A program made the position numbers and the translations under genes. Source: Pyxidicoccus xibeiensis (lineage in GTDB: Bacteria > Myxococcota > Myxococcia > Myxococcales > Myxococcaceae). Taken from it: 64,000 nucleotides of DNA. The stretch spans positions 93,454-157,453 of the forward strand of contig NZ_JAJVKV010000020.1 in the NCBI RefSeq assembly GCF_024198175.1. Reading direction: 5' to 3'. Positions 25,000-39,412 of the stretch are shown in pieces; position 1 is the stretch's first letter, and each line of letters opens with the position of its first letter. The notes under the pieces are model-generated. The model did not search any database. It was not told where the DNA came from and worked only from the letters and a program-made list of their open reading frames with translations.

Positions 25000-25563
25000 C
25001 TAACGCGGCTGGCTCCGGGTGCCTCCCCGCCGGGCCCGCCACTCCTCACGGCTCTGGCCCCAGGCCTCCGTCACCGCGTTGTCGTACGGGGGCGGCATCT
25101 TCACGGGGCCCAGCAGCTTCGAGCCCAGCCTCCGGGCGACCTCCTGGGACGCGACGTTCTCCGGGACGATGCTGTGGATGACCTCCGTCCAGCCCAGCTG
25201 GTCGAAGGCCCAGTCCATGGACGCCGTCGCCGCCTCGGTGGCGTAGCCCTTGCCCCAGGCGTCGCGGATGAGGGCCCAGCCAACCTCCGGCCCGGGCCAG
25301 CCTTCCGGCTTCCACGGGCCCACGCGTCCCACCCACCGGCCCGTCGCCTTCTCCAGCACGGAGAACATGCCGAAGCCCTGCAGCGCCCACGCGCCCGCCA
25401 TGGTGCTCATCGCCCGGAACACCAGCGGGCGGGGATTCACACCGCCGATGAAGCGCGCCGACTCCGGGTCCCCCGCGAGGATGCAGAACCCATCCAGGTC
25501 CTCCAGCGCCGTGGGGCGCAGGATCAGGCGGGCGGTCTCGAGCGTGGGTCCTGGAGCAATCAT
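25000..25563 (-). CDS. GNAT-family N-acetyltransferase (RimJ/RimL type)
   Basis: A 187-residue acetyltransferase. The N-terminus TLETARLILRPTALEDLDGF and the later motif ATEAATASMDWAFDQLGW, with IVPENVASQEVARRLG, are the RimJ/RimL pattern for acetyl-CoA binding and amino-group acetylation. The substrate cannot be predicted. The ATG at 25563 follows a GAGGAGA ribosome site with six-base spacing. It lies 248 bases upstream of the TPR gene on the same strand. Confidence 0.85.
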   Translation of the reverse strand: MIAPGPTLETARLILRPTALEDLDGFCILAGDPESARFIGGVNPRPLVFRAMSTMAGAWALQGFGMFSVLEKATGRWVGRVGPWKPEGWPGPEVGWALIRDAWGKGYATEAATASMDWAFDQLGWTEVIHSIVPENVASQEVARRLGSKLLGPVKMPPPYDNAVTEAWGQSREEWRARRGGTRSQPR

Positions 25564-25644
25564 GTCCGTCTCCTCGCGAGCAGTGGAGCTTCTGGGGCCC
25601 GCGCCTTCATGCCTTTCATACCTGGACGCGCGACGCGGGGCGTG

Positions 25645-25689
25645 GCTGAAAAACAAACGCGGCTGCCCTGGATGACCGGGGCAGCCGCG
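25645..25689 (-). terminator. Intrinsic terminator of the downstream propeller-cytochrome gene
   Basis: Perfect 11-base inverted repeat (25658-25668 and 25679-25689, arm CGCGGCTGCCC) with a 10-base loop. On the minus strand the hairpin is followed by TTTGTTTTT, a classical rho-independent terminator 21 bases after the stop at 25710. Confidence 0.88.
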
Positions 25690-25709
25690 CGTGCTTCTCA
25701 GGACCTTGG

Positions 25710-28490
<2,781 letters not shown>

Positions 28491-28657
28491 GGTGCCTCGC
28501 TCAAGGGTGTCGGACGCTCGTGCGCTCCGGAGGCGGAGGCACGAAGAGGCGCAGGTCGTGCGCGTCCCCAGCGTAGGCGGAAATATCGAACAGTGAACAG
28601 CGCGGTTCCGCCCGGGGCCACGCCGACCTCAGGCGCGGCTCCGAGCGGGGACGACGC

Positions 28658-31450
<2,793 letters not shown>

Positions 31451-31590
31451 TGGGCCTCACGCAAGGGATTGACCCGGATGGTCATCCCGAGAGCAGGAGG
31501 CCCAACTCTACCATCACTTTATGTGCGTGCTGGATTCACCTGATGTTTAAATTGTATGTGCATGGCGGATACGGGTGTTCAGCCTACCCG

Positions 31591-33741
31591 TCACCACATG
31601 CGGACGCGCTGCTCCGGCGTGAGGAAGAGGGCCTGTCCGGGGGCGACGTCGAAGGCCTGGTACCAGGCATCCTGGTTGCGCACGGTGGAGGCCCGGTACT
31701 CGCCGGGGGAGTGCCCATCCGTCAGCAGCATGCGGCGGAGCGTCGGCTCGCGGTACTTGTTGCGCCACACCTGGGCAAAGCCGAGGAAGAAGCGCTGGTC
31801 GCCGGTGAAGCCATCCAGCACCGGGGCCGGATTGCCACCGAGTGACAAACGGTATCCGTCATAGGCCACCGCCACGCCGGCCACGTCCGCGATGTTCTCC
31901 CCGAGCGTGAGGTCGCCGTTGACGGACGCGTCGGGCAGCGGCTTGTAGGCGCTGTACTGCGCGGACAGCGCCTTCCCGGCGGCCTTGAACCGGTCGGCGT
32001 CTTCCTTCGTCCACCAGTTGGCCAGCTTGCCGCGCGAGTCGAACTGCGCGCCGACGTCGTCGAAGCTGTGGGCAATCTCGTGGCCGATGACCGAGCCGAT
32101 GCCGCCGTAGTTGACGGCCGGGTCCGCGTTCGCGTCGAAGAAGGGCGGCTGGAGGATGGCGGCGGGGAAGATGATGGAGTTCTGCTGCGGTGAGTTCAGC
32201 GCATTCACCACCTGCGGCACCATGAACCACTCCTTGCGGTCCACGGGCTTGCCCAGCTTGCCCAGGTTGCGCTTGAGGTCGAAGAGGGTGGCCCGCTCGG
32301 CGTTGCCGAACGCATCCCCGCGAATGACCTCCAGCCCCGAGTAGTCACGCCACTTCTCCGGGTGGCCGATGCTCGTCTGCAGGGTGCCGAGCTTCTCCCG
32401 GGCCTTCGCCTTCGTCTCCGGCGACATCCACGGCAGGTTGTCGATGCGGTGGCCGAAGGCGGTGACGATGTTGCGCACCATGTCGTCCGCGGCCTTCTTG
32501 GTCTCCGGCGGGAAGTACTTCTCCACGTAGAGCTTGCCGACGGCCTCACCCATGGCCGCGTTGGTGAGGTTGATGCCGCGCTTCCAGCGCTCCCGCAGCT
32601 TCTGCGCGCCAGAGAGCGTCTTGCCATTGAACGCGAAGCTCTCCTCGACGAAGGCCTTCGGCAGGAAGGCCGCCGAGCGCGCGATGGCGTGGAAGGACAG
32701 GTAGTCCTTCCAGGCCTGGAGGGGCTCGGAGCCCACCAGCTTGGAGATTCCCGTCAGCGCGCTCGGCTGCCAGACGAGGACTTCCTGCTGCTGTGCGAGG
32801 CCGGCGGCGGTGAAGTACGCGTTCCAGTCCATGCCCGGCGCGCGCTTCGCGAACTCGGCGCGCGGCCACGGGTTGTTGGTCTTGGTGATGTCCCGCGTGT
32901 CGACCTGGGGCCAGTGCGCCTGGGCAATCTTCTTCTCCAGCTCGAAGACGCGGGCGGCGCGGGCCTCCGGCTGGGACACGCCCGCCAGCCGCAGCATGTT
33001 GGCGATGTGCTGCTGGTAGGCCTGGCGGACCTCCTTGAAGCGCGGGTTGTCCGCCAGGTAGTAGTCGCGGTCCGGCAGTCCCAGGCCACCCTGGAGCAGG
33101 TAGGTGGCATAGCGCGACGGGTCGTTCAGGTCCTCCGCCACCCACAGGCCGAAGAGGCGCTCGGTGTTGACGCCGCCCGTGTTGAGCGCGTCCACGTCGG
33201 TGCGCAGGAGCGAGCCGAGCTCGCTGGAGAGCGCGCGGCGGTTGGCGAGCTTCTCGATGCGCGCCAGCTCCGGCTGCAGCGGCGCCACGCCCTTCGCTTC
33301 GATGGCGGCCTCGTCCATGAAGCTGGCGAAGAAGTCACCCGCCTTGCGGGCCTCGCTGCCCTCGGGGGCCTGGGCCTGCGCCTCGATGAGCGCGCGGGTG
33401 CGCTGGTCGGCCTGCTCCGCGAGCGCGGTGAACATGCCGTAGCGCGTCTGGTCCGCGGGAATCTCCGTCTTGTCCATCCACCCGCCGTTGGCGTAGCGGT
33501 AGAAGCTGTCACCCGGCTTGACGGACCGGTCCATGCCGTCGCTGTCGAAGCCGAAGGTGCCGTAGGTGGGCTTCGCGGCGGGCGCGGGCGCCGCCGTGGC
33601 GGCAGGGGCGGGGCTCTCCGCGGCGGGAGGCGTCGCCGGCTTCTCGGCCGGGGCGGAGGCACACGAGGACAGCAGGGCGGAGGCGCACGCGGCGACCACT
33701 CCGCGTGCGGTGCCCGGGAAACGTCGGTGGTGAAGTGTCAA
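31591..33741 (-). CDS. M13-family metallopeptidase (neprilysin-like) lipoprotein
   Basis: A 716-residue exported zinc peptidase. The start is inferred as TTG at 33741: AGGAG lies six bases upstream and the resulting N-terminus is a signal peptide with lipobox (ACASALLSSC). A Pro/Ala-rich linker precedes the M13 domain, which starts near GTFGFDSDGMDRSVKPGDSFYRYANGGW in the DNA. The zinc motif HEIAH is at 554-558, with the downstream Glu in ENIADVAG and the C-terminal RVRMW end typical of the family. It should be an outer-membrane-anchored oligopeptidase, plausible for predatory nutrition. The regulation is not visible. Confidence 0.88.
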   Translation of the reverse strand: MTLHHRRFPGTARGVVAACASALLSSCASAPAEKPATPPAAESPAPAATAAPAPAAKPTYGTFGFDSDGMDRSVKPGDSFYRYANGGWMDKTEIPADQTRYGMFTALAEQADQRTRALIEAQAQAPEGSEARKAGDFFASFMDEAAIEAKGVAPLQPELARIEKLANRRALSSELGSLLRTDVDALNTGGVNTERLFGLWVAEDLNDPSRYATYLLQGGLGLPDRDYYLADNPRFKEVRQAYQQHIANMLRLAGVSQPEARAARVFELEKKIAQAHWPQVDTRDITKTNNPWPRAEFAKRAPGMDWNAYFTAAGLAQQQEVLVWQPSALTGISKLVGSEPLQAWKDYLSFHAIARSAAFLPKAFVEESFAFNGKTLSGAQKLRERWKRGINLTNAAMGEAVGKLYVEKYFPPETKKAADDMVRNIVTAFGHRIDNLPWMSPETKAKAREKLGTLQTSIGHPEKWRDYSGLEVIRGDAFGNAERATLFDLKRNLGKLGKPVDRKEWFMVPQVVNALNSPQQNSIIFPAAILQPPFFDANADPAVNYGGIGSVIGHEIAHSFDDVGAQFDSRGKLANWWTKEDADRFKAAGKALSAQYSAYKPLPDASVNGDLTLGENIADVAGVAVAYDGYRLSLGGNPAPVLDGFTGDQRFFLGFAQVWRNKYREPTLRRMLLTDGHSPGEYRASTVRNQDAWYQAFDVAPGQALFLTPEQRVRMW

Positions 33742-33747
33742 GGCAAG

Positions 33748-33752
33748 CTCCT
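33748..33752 (-). promoter_or_regulatory. Ribosome binding site supporting a TTG start
   Basis: AGGAG on the minus strand, six bases before the TTG at 33741. The only in-frame ATG upstream (in the MKVAHP segment) would put the signal peptide deep inside the protein. Confidence 0.6.
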
Positions 33753-33900
33753 GAACGAAGGACCGCGACGCCGGCCCGGTGGCTCCTGCCACCGGTGCCT
33801 GGAGGACCGGGGGTATAGCCGGTCCGCCATGGCGAGGTGACCTCAACACCGGGTGCGCGACTTTCATCCCGTTCGCGTGACGGCTGGAGAACGAAAGGGC

Positions 33901-33949
33901 CACCGCCGGCGAGGGGCTCCTCGGGTGAAGAAGACCCAGGCCGGCGGTG
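33901..33949 (-). terminator. Predicted terminator of the M23 peptidase gene
   Basis: Perfect 10-base inverted repeat CACCGCCGGC (33901-33910) and its complement (33940-33949), 13 bases beyond the stop at 33963. On the minus strand it is followed by GGCCCTTTCGTTC, a weak T-rich tail. Confidence 0.55.
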
Positions 33950-33962
33950 TCGTCCGTGCGGG

Positions 33963-34952
33963 TCAGTAGCGGAAGGCCGCGAAGGCGCTGCCGTTCCAGG
34001 TGATGTAGCCACCCTCGAAGTTCTGCCGGGGCCCGGTGGCGCTCGCGAACTCCTCGCCGATGGGGTAGCCGAGGAAGCTGCCCGAGCCGCCGAGCTGGTA
34101 CACGTACGCCGTCCAGATGCTGCCGCGCACCATCCACGCGGTGCCGGCGCCGTCCTTCAGCATGCAGGTGTTGGGGCCCAGCGTGCCGCCGTTGTTGTCC
34201 TGCACGACGCCCGCGCCCCAGCGGTGCACGTGCGGAGTGCCACCGTTGTCGAACGGCGTCCCGGCCGCGGCGGCGCCTCCGTTGCGGCTGTGGCAGGTGG
34301 AGATGGCGCCGTAGAAGCCACCTCCCGAGTCACGCCCCACGCGCGACGTGCTGCAGGCGGTGCCCTCCGCCGCCCTGAGCAGCGGGTACGGGTCGATGCC
34401 CGCGTTGTAGTTGCCGTCCGGGTAGATGGAGAAGTGCAGGTGCGGCGCCGTGCCGGACGCGTTGCCCGTCTGGCCCAGGGTGCCCAGGTACGTGCCCGCG
34501 GAGACGAACTGCCCCACGGCCAGCGCGGTGCTCACCGTGTCCAGGTGCGCGTAGTAGTACCACCAGCCGCACCCGTCCTGGATGTAGACGACCTTGCCGC
34601 CCGTCGGGTCCGTGAAGCCGAGGCGGATGTGCCCCGCCTGGCCCGCGACGATGGGCGTGCCCTTGGCTCCGAAGATGTCGTTGCCCAGGTGTGAGTCCGT
34701 GTTGCTCACCGACGACGCGGACGGCGTGCACTGCCAGTTCGCCCACGTGGCGTCGTAGCCGTTGTTGTGCCGCCCGTTCACCGGGTACACCGGCAGCGCC
34801 GCCGGGCACGTGGTGAGCTGCTCCGCCTGCCCCAGCTCCGAGCCCTCCGGCCGGTGCGCCTCCGTCAGCGCATCCTCCTCCGTGCCGCAGCCCGTGGTCA
34901 GCAGTGCCCCCACCGCAATCGCTGCCATGCCCAGCTTCGAGTTCATCCGCAT
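33963..34952 (-). CDS. M23 peptidase lipoprotein with LGFP-like repeat
   Basis: A 329-residue predicted lipoprotein (lipobox LLTTGC). The LytM/M23 domain has zinc ligands in SHLGNDIFG (His, Asp) and PHLHFSIYPDG (HxH), as in peptidoglycan endopeptidases that cut cross-bridges. The C-terminal part carries an LGFP-like wall-associating repeat (LGYPIGEEF...NFEGGYITW). ATG 34952 is used, with AAAGGGG upstream; ATG 34946 is an in-frame alternative. It is divergent from the alpha-2-macroglobulin gene across 195 bases that hold operator-like repeats. Possible roles are wall remodelling or lysis of prey bacteria. Confidence 0.86.
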   Translation of the reverse strand: MRMNSKLGMAAIAVGALLTTGCGTEEDALTEAHRPEGSELGQAEQLTTCPAALPVYPVNGRHNNGYDATWANWQCTPSASSVSNTDSHLGNDIFGAKGTPIVAGQAGHIRLGFTDPTGGKVVYIQDGCGWWYYYAHLDTVSTALAVGQFVSAGTYLGTLGQTGNASGTAPHLHFSIYPDGNYNAGIDPYPLLRAAEGTACSTSRVGRDSGGGFYGAISTCHSRNGGAAAAGTPFDNGGTPHVHRWGAGVVQDNNGGTLGPNTCMLKDGAGTAWMVRGSIWTAYVYQLGGSGSFLGYPIGEEFASATGPRQNFEGGYITWNGSAFAAFRY

Positions 34953-35026
34953 CGGTGTCCCCTTTGTTGCCTGGCGTTTGGCCCGGAGAGCCTCCTCTTC
35001 GGGCCGGGTGGGACTACCAGGGAGTC

Positions 35027-35082
35027 TGGATTTAATTCCGTTAAATCCAGTTAAACCAGTTACGGCGGAATCGTACGTTCCG
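35027..35082. promoter_or_regulatory. Operator-like repeats in a divergent intergenic region
   Basis: An AT-rich island between two divergent genes. TGGATTTA (35027-35034) and TAAATCCA (35042-35049) form a perfect 8-base inverted repeat. CCAGTTA recurs at 35047-35053 and 35056-35062 with 9-base periodicity. CGGAA (35066-35070) and TTCCG (35078-35082) flank TCGTACG. This looks like a regulator binding region for the M23 and alpha-2-macroglobulin genes; the regulator is unknown. Confidence 0.45.
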
Positions 35083-35147
35083 CATGCGAAGCGCCTGGCG
35101 GATGTGCGGGGGAGAACTTCCGGCGGCCCCGTCCGTTGAGAGTCGCC

Positions 35148-38100
35148 ATGACCCTTCCTGTCCCGAGGACGCTCCGCGTCCTGCTCACCCTGGGGGTGGC
35201 TTCCTCCCTCGTCCTGCTGTCCCCGCGCGTGGTCTCGGCCCGTTCGGAGCCTCGCGACAGTCTCGGCACCGCGAACCGGTTCACGACGCATGTCAGCACC
35301 GACAAGCCGCTCTACCGTCCCGGGGAGCAGGTGCTGGCGCGCGGCCTGGTGCTCGAGGCCTTCAGCCGCAAGCCCCACACGGGCACGTTCATGGCGCAGG
35401 TGGAGATTCGCGGGCCCAAGGGGGACGTCATCACCCAGGGCACGGTGAGCACCCGGGACGCGGTGTGGGGTTATGCGTGGCCCGTTCCCGCCGGGCAGCC
35501 CGGTGGCGAGTACACCCTGCGCGTCAGCCACCCCTGGACGGGCACCGCGCCCACGGAGCGGAAGTTCGACGTGCGCGCCTACCGGGCGCCCCGGCTCAAG
35601 TCACAGATTGAGTTCCTCCGGGATGGGTACGGGCCGGGAGACACCGTCACCGCGACGCTGGAGGTGAAGCGCGCAGAGGGCGGCGTGCCCGAGGGCGCGA
35701 AGGTGATGGCCACCGCGCTCCTCGACGGCGCCACCGTGGCGCAGGTGCCGTGCACCGTGGACGCGAAGGGGCAGTGCACGGTCCGCTTCCCGCTGCCGAA
35801 GGCCATCGAGCGCGGCGAGGGGACGCTGGCCTTCACCATCGAGGACGGCGGCGTGGTGGAGACGGCGGCGAAGACCGTCCCCATCCTCCTGCAGACGCTG
35901 GACCTGGCCTTCTACCCGGAGGGCGGCGACCTGGTGGCGGGGCTGGCCTCGCGCGTCTACTTCGAGGCGAGGACGCCCGCGAGCAAGCCCGCGGACCTGA
36001 TGGGTGCGGTGGTGGAGGTGGGCTCCGGTCAGGTGGTCGCTTCCGTGCGCTCGGCGCACGAGGGGCGTGGCCGCTTCGAGCTGACCCCCAGGGCCGGGGC
36101 GCGGTACGCGCTGCGAATCGATGCGCCGTCCGGCATCCGGAAGACCTTCCCGCTGCCGGAGGTGAAGGCCTCGGGCGCCGTCCTCCGGGCGCGTGAGGAC
36201 GTGGTGGGCGCGGGCCGGCTGGTGAACCTCGTGGTGGGGCTGACCGGGGTGGAGCGCGCGACGGTGACGCTGAGCCAGCGAGACCGGCGGGTGGCCTCCG
36301 CGGTGATGACGCAGGCGGGCCCGGTGACGCTGGACCCGGGTGAGGCGGACGGCGTGCTCATCGCCACGGTGTGGGACGCGAACGGGAAGCCCCTCGCGGA
36401 GCGGCTGGTGTTCCGCCAGCCCGAGAAGCAGGTCACCGTCGAGCTGAAGGCGGACCGGGAGCGCTACGTGCCCGGCAGCCCGGTGCGGCTCACCGCCCGG
36501 ACGACGAAGGATGGCAAGCCCGTCTCCGCACTGGTGATGCTGACCGTCACCGATGACGCCGTGCTGGAGCTACTGGAGAAGCGCGATCAGGCGCCGCAGC
36601 TCCCGGTGATGGTGCTGCTGGAGCCCGAGGTGAAGGAGCTGGCGGACGCGCAGCTCTACCTCGACCCGAAGAACCCGAAGTCCTCCGTGGCCGTGGACCT
36701 GCTGCTGGGCACCCAGGGCTGGCGGCGGTTCGCGGTGGCCAACACCTCGCAGTTCCTCTCCCGCCATGGCGACGCGGGGATGCGCGTCATCGCCACGGGC
36801 TTCGCGGTGCAGCGTCCGAAGCCGGTTCGCCGTCCCAGCTTCGCCGCGAGCGGCAGGGGGCAGGCCATGCCCGCCGCCATCCCCGAGATGGTGAAGGAGC
36901 TGGAGGCCGAGCCGCAGCTGGAAGGCGCCATGGATGACTTCGCCATGGCGGGGGCTCCTGTCCCTCAGGCGGCGCCTCCGGCCCCGGTCGCGCAGCTGGC
37001 TGAGAAGCCCATGGCGCCGCCGGCCGAGGTCGAGGCGAAGCAGGACCTCGCGCCAATAGAGGAGGAGGCGCGCGCGGTGGGGGCCGTCATGGAGCGTCGC
37101 AAGGCGAAGCGGGAGGACTGGCGCGAGCAGGACGAGCAGCGGCCCATGTCCTACGTCCGTGAGTACGCGCACACGGTGCGGCCGGGCCGCAAGCCGGGGG
37201 ACCGGCTCGACTTCGCGGAGACGCTCTACTGGAACGCGGGCGTGCGCACCCACGCGCAGACGGGCGAAGTCCAGGTGTCCTTCGGCCTGAGCGACTCGGT
37301 GACGACGTTCAAGGCGTTCGCCGGCGCGGTGGGCATGGACGGCGCGCTCGGCTCGGCGGTGGCGGAGCTGGAGTCGGTGCAGCCCTTCTACGCGGAGCCG
37401 AAGCTGCCGCTCGAGGTGACGTCCGGTGACGTGGTGCGGCTGCCGGTGGCGCTGGTGAACGGGACGGAGTCCACGCTCGCCGGGGCCGGCGTGAAGGTCG
37501 AGCTGAAGGGCGACGTGAAGGTGACGGGCAGCAAGCCGCTGGACCTGGCCTCGCGGGCGCGGGGCCGGCAGCTCTTCTCGCTGGAGATTGGCCAGGAGGC
37601 GCGGTCGGTGGACGTGAAGCTCACGGCGAGCGCGGGCAACTACTCGGACGTCGTCACCCGCACGCTGTCCATCAAGCCCCGGGGCTTCCCGGGCCGGGAG
37701 TCCTTCGGCGGGCTGCTGTCGTCCAAGAAGCCGATGGCCCACATGGTGGTCCTCCCGGAGAGCGTGGTGCCCGGCAGCGTCCGGACGTCCATCACCGTGT
37801 ACCCGGGCCCGCTGGCCAACATGACCGAGTCGCTGGCCCGGCTCATCCAGGAGCCCGGCGGCTGCTTCGAGCAGACCAGCTCCACGACATACCCGATGAC
37901 GATGGCGCAGCAGTACTTCCAGTCGCACACCGGCGTGAGCCCGGCCCTGGTGGCCGACGCGCGCGAGAAGCTGGAGCGCGGCTACCAGCGGCTGGTGGGC
38001 TTCGAGACGAAGGAGCGCGGCTACGAGTGGTTCGGTGAGAACCCGGGCCACGAGGCGCTGACGGCGTTCGGCCTGCTGCACTTCATGGACATGCGCCAGG

Positions 38101-39293
38101 TGCGCGACGTGGATGCGGCGATGCTGGAGCGCACGCGGGCGTGGCTGCTGGCGCAGCGGGACGGGCAGGGGGGCTTCTCCCGCAAGCGCCGCGCGCTGCA
38201 CGTGTGGGTGGAGGACCCGGACACCTCGAATGCCTACATCACCTGGGCGCTCCTGGAGAGCGCGGGTCAGCCGGCGGCGCAGGCGAAGGAGCTGGCGCGC
38301 GAGGTGGCCGCGGTGAAGGCGGCGGCGAAGACGAGCCAGAACAGCTACGTGCTGGCGCTGGCGGCCAACGTGCTGGCGCTGGCGGGGGACGGCGCGGAGG
38401 CGCGGGCGCTGATGGCGCGGCTCGCGACGCTGCAGGGGGCGGATGGCGTGGTGGCGGGAGGGACGCAGTCCATCGTCGGCAGCTCCGGGGACACGCTGAA
38501 CATCGAGACCACGGCGCTCGCCACGCTGGCGTGGCTGCGGGAGCGCTCGCACGTGGGGAACGTGGAGCGCGCGATGAAGTTCCTGGCCGAGTCGAGCGAC
38601 GGTGGGCGCTACGGGGCCACGCAGAGCACGGTGCTCGCGCTGCGCGCCATCATCGCCTACGACAAGCAGCGCGCGTCGGGGCTCGCGCCGGGCCTGGTGC
38701 GCGTCTACGTGGAGGGGCGTCCGGTGGGGGAGCCGGTGCGCTTCGATGGTTCCTCGCAGGAGGCGCTGAAGCTGCCGGACGTGTCCGCGCTGCTCGGGCC
38801 GGGGGGGCGCCGGGTGGAGCTGCGGATGGAGGGGGGCGCGGAGCTGCCGTACTCGGTGGAGGTGACGTACAGCGCGCTCGTGCCGGACAGCTCGAAGGAC
38901 ACCCAGGTGGCGCTGGAGGTGGCGATGGCGAAGACGTCCCTCACCGAGGGCGAGCCGACGGAGGCGCGGGTGATGATTGCCAACCGCACGGGCCAGCGGC
39001 TGCCCACGGCGGTGGCCATCTTCGGGGTGCCCGGGGGCCTGGAGGTCCGGCATGACCAGCTCAAGGAGCTGGTGAAGCGCCAGGTGGTGGATGCGTACGA
39101 GGTGCTCGGGCGCGACGTCGTCCTCTACTGGCGGGGCATGGAGCCGCGCAAGCGCATCGAAGTCCCGCTGTCCCTGGTGGCAGCGGTCCCCGGCACGTAC
39201 ACGGGTCCGGCGAGCCGCGCGTACCTCTACTACGCGGACGAGCACAAGACGTGGAGCGAGGGTCTGAAGGTCTCCATCCTCCCGAAGCAGTAG
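35148..39293 (+). CDS. Alpha-2-macroglobulin family protein with thioester
   Basis: A 1381-residue exported protein. A Sec signal peptide (to about SARS) is followed by MG-type beta domains beginning HVSTDKPLYRPGEQV, the MG2 signature. Residues about 560-665 are rich in Pro, Ala, Glu and Met and may be the bait region. The A2M core follows, with thioester motif CFEQ (Cys906, Gln909; GCGEQ in animals), then a thioester-domain helical repeat region and a receptor-like C-terminal domain. Such proteins trap proteases that cleave the bait. No lipobox is seen, unlike many bacterial A2Ms, so it may be soluble in the periplasm or secreted. The ATG at 35148 is preferred over an upstream TTG at 35136. 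Confidence 0.87.
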   Translation: MTLPVPRTLRVLLTLGVASSLVLLSPRVVSARSEPRDSLGTANRFTTHVSTDKPLYRPGEQVLARGLVLEAFSRKPHTGTFMAQVEIRGPKGDVITQGTVSTRDAVWGYAWPVPAGQPGGEYTLRVSHPWTGTAPTERKFDVRAYRAPRLKSQIEFLRDGYGPGDTVTATLEVKRAEGGVPEGAKVMATALLDGATVAQVPCTVDAKGQCTVRFPLPKAIERGEGTLAFTIEDGGVVETAAKTVPILLQTLDLAFYPEGGDLVAGLASRVYFEARTPASKPADLMGAVVEVGSGQVVASVRSAHEGRGRFELTPRAGARYALRIDAPSGIRKTFPLPEVKASGAVLRAREDVVGAGRLVNLVVGLTGVERATVTLSQRDRRVASAVMTQAGPVTLDPGEADGVLIATVWDANGKPLAERLVFRQPEKQVTVELKADRERYVPGSPVRLTARTTKDGKPVSALVMLTVTDDAVLELLEKRDQAPQLPVMVLLEPEVKELADAQLYLDPKNPKSSVAVDLLLGTQGWRRFAVANTSQFLSRHGDAGMRVIATGFAVQRPKPVRRPSFAASGRGQAMPAAIPEMVKELEAEPQLEGAMDDFAMAGAPVPQAAPPAPVAQLAEKPMAPPAEVEAKQDLAPIEEEARAVGAVMERRKAKREDWREQDEQRPMSYVREYAHTVRPGRKPGDRLDFAETLYWNAGVRTHAQTGEVQVSFGLSDSVTTFKAFAGAVGMDGALGSAVAELESVQPFYAEPKLPLEVTSGDVVRLPVALVNGTESTLAGAGVKVELKGDVKVTGSKPLDLASRARGRQLFSLEIGQEARSVDVKLTASAGNYSDVVTRTLSIKPRGFPGRESFGGLLSSKKPMAHMVVLPESVVPGSVRTSITVYPGPLANMTESLARLIQEPGGCFEQTSSTTYPMTMAQQYFQSHTGVSPALVADAREKLERGYQRLVGFETKERGYEWFGENPGHEALTAFGLLHFMDMRQVRDVDAAMLERTRAWLLAQRDGQGGFSRKRRALHVWVEDPDTSNAYITWALLESAGQPAAQAKELAREVAAVKAAAKTSQNSYVLALAANVLALAGDGAEARALMARLATLQGADGVVAGGTQSIVGSSGDTLNIETTALATLAWLRERSHVGNVERAMKFLAESSDGGRYGATQSTVLALRAIIAYDKQRASGLAPGLVRVYVEGRPVGEPVRFDGSSQEALKLPDVSALLGPGGRRVELRMEGGAELPYSVEVTYSALVPDSSKDTQVALEVAMAKTSLTEGEPTEARVMIANRTGQRLPTAVAIFGVPGGLEVRHDQLKELVKRQVVDAYEVLGRDVVLYWRGMEPRKRIEVPLSLVAAVPGTYTGPASRAYLYYADEHKTWSEGLKVSILPKQ

Positions 39294-39295
39294 CC

Positions 39296-39370
39296 CGGTG
39301 TTGCTTCCCACGAGCAGCCTGGCGGCCGGCCGCACGTCTCCCTCCGCCAGCCTGCTCCGTCACAACACCG
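39296..39370. repeat. Large composite inverted repeat between two plus-strand genes
   Basis: CGGTGTTG (39296-39303) pairs with CAACACCG (39363-39370), and inside it 39312-39325 pairs with 39344-39357 (13 of 14 positions). It lies directly after the alpha-2-macroglobulin stop and before the next gene. It could be a terminator lacking a T-tract or an mRNA 3-prime stabiliser. Confidence 0.5.
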
Positions 39371-39412
39371 AGAGGAGTGCTCCTTCCGCTGAGCCAACAG
39401 GGGGGAGCATCC

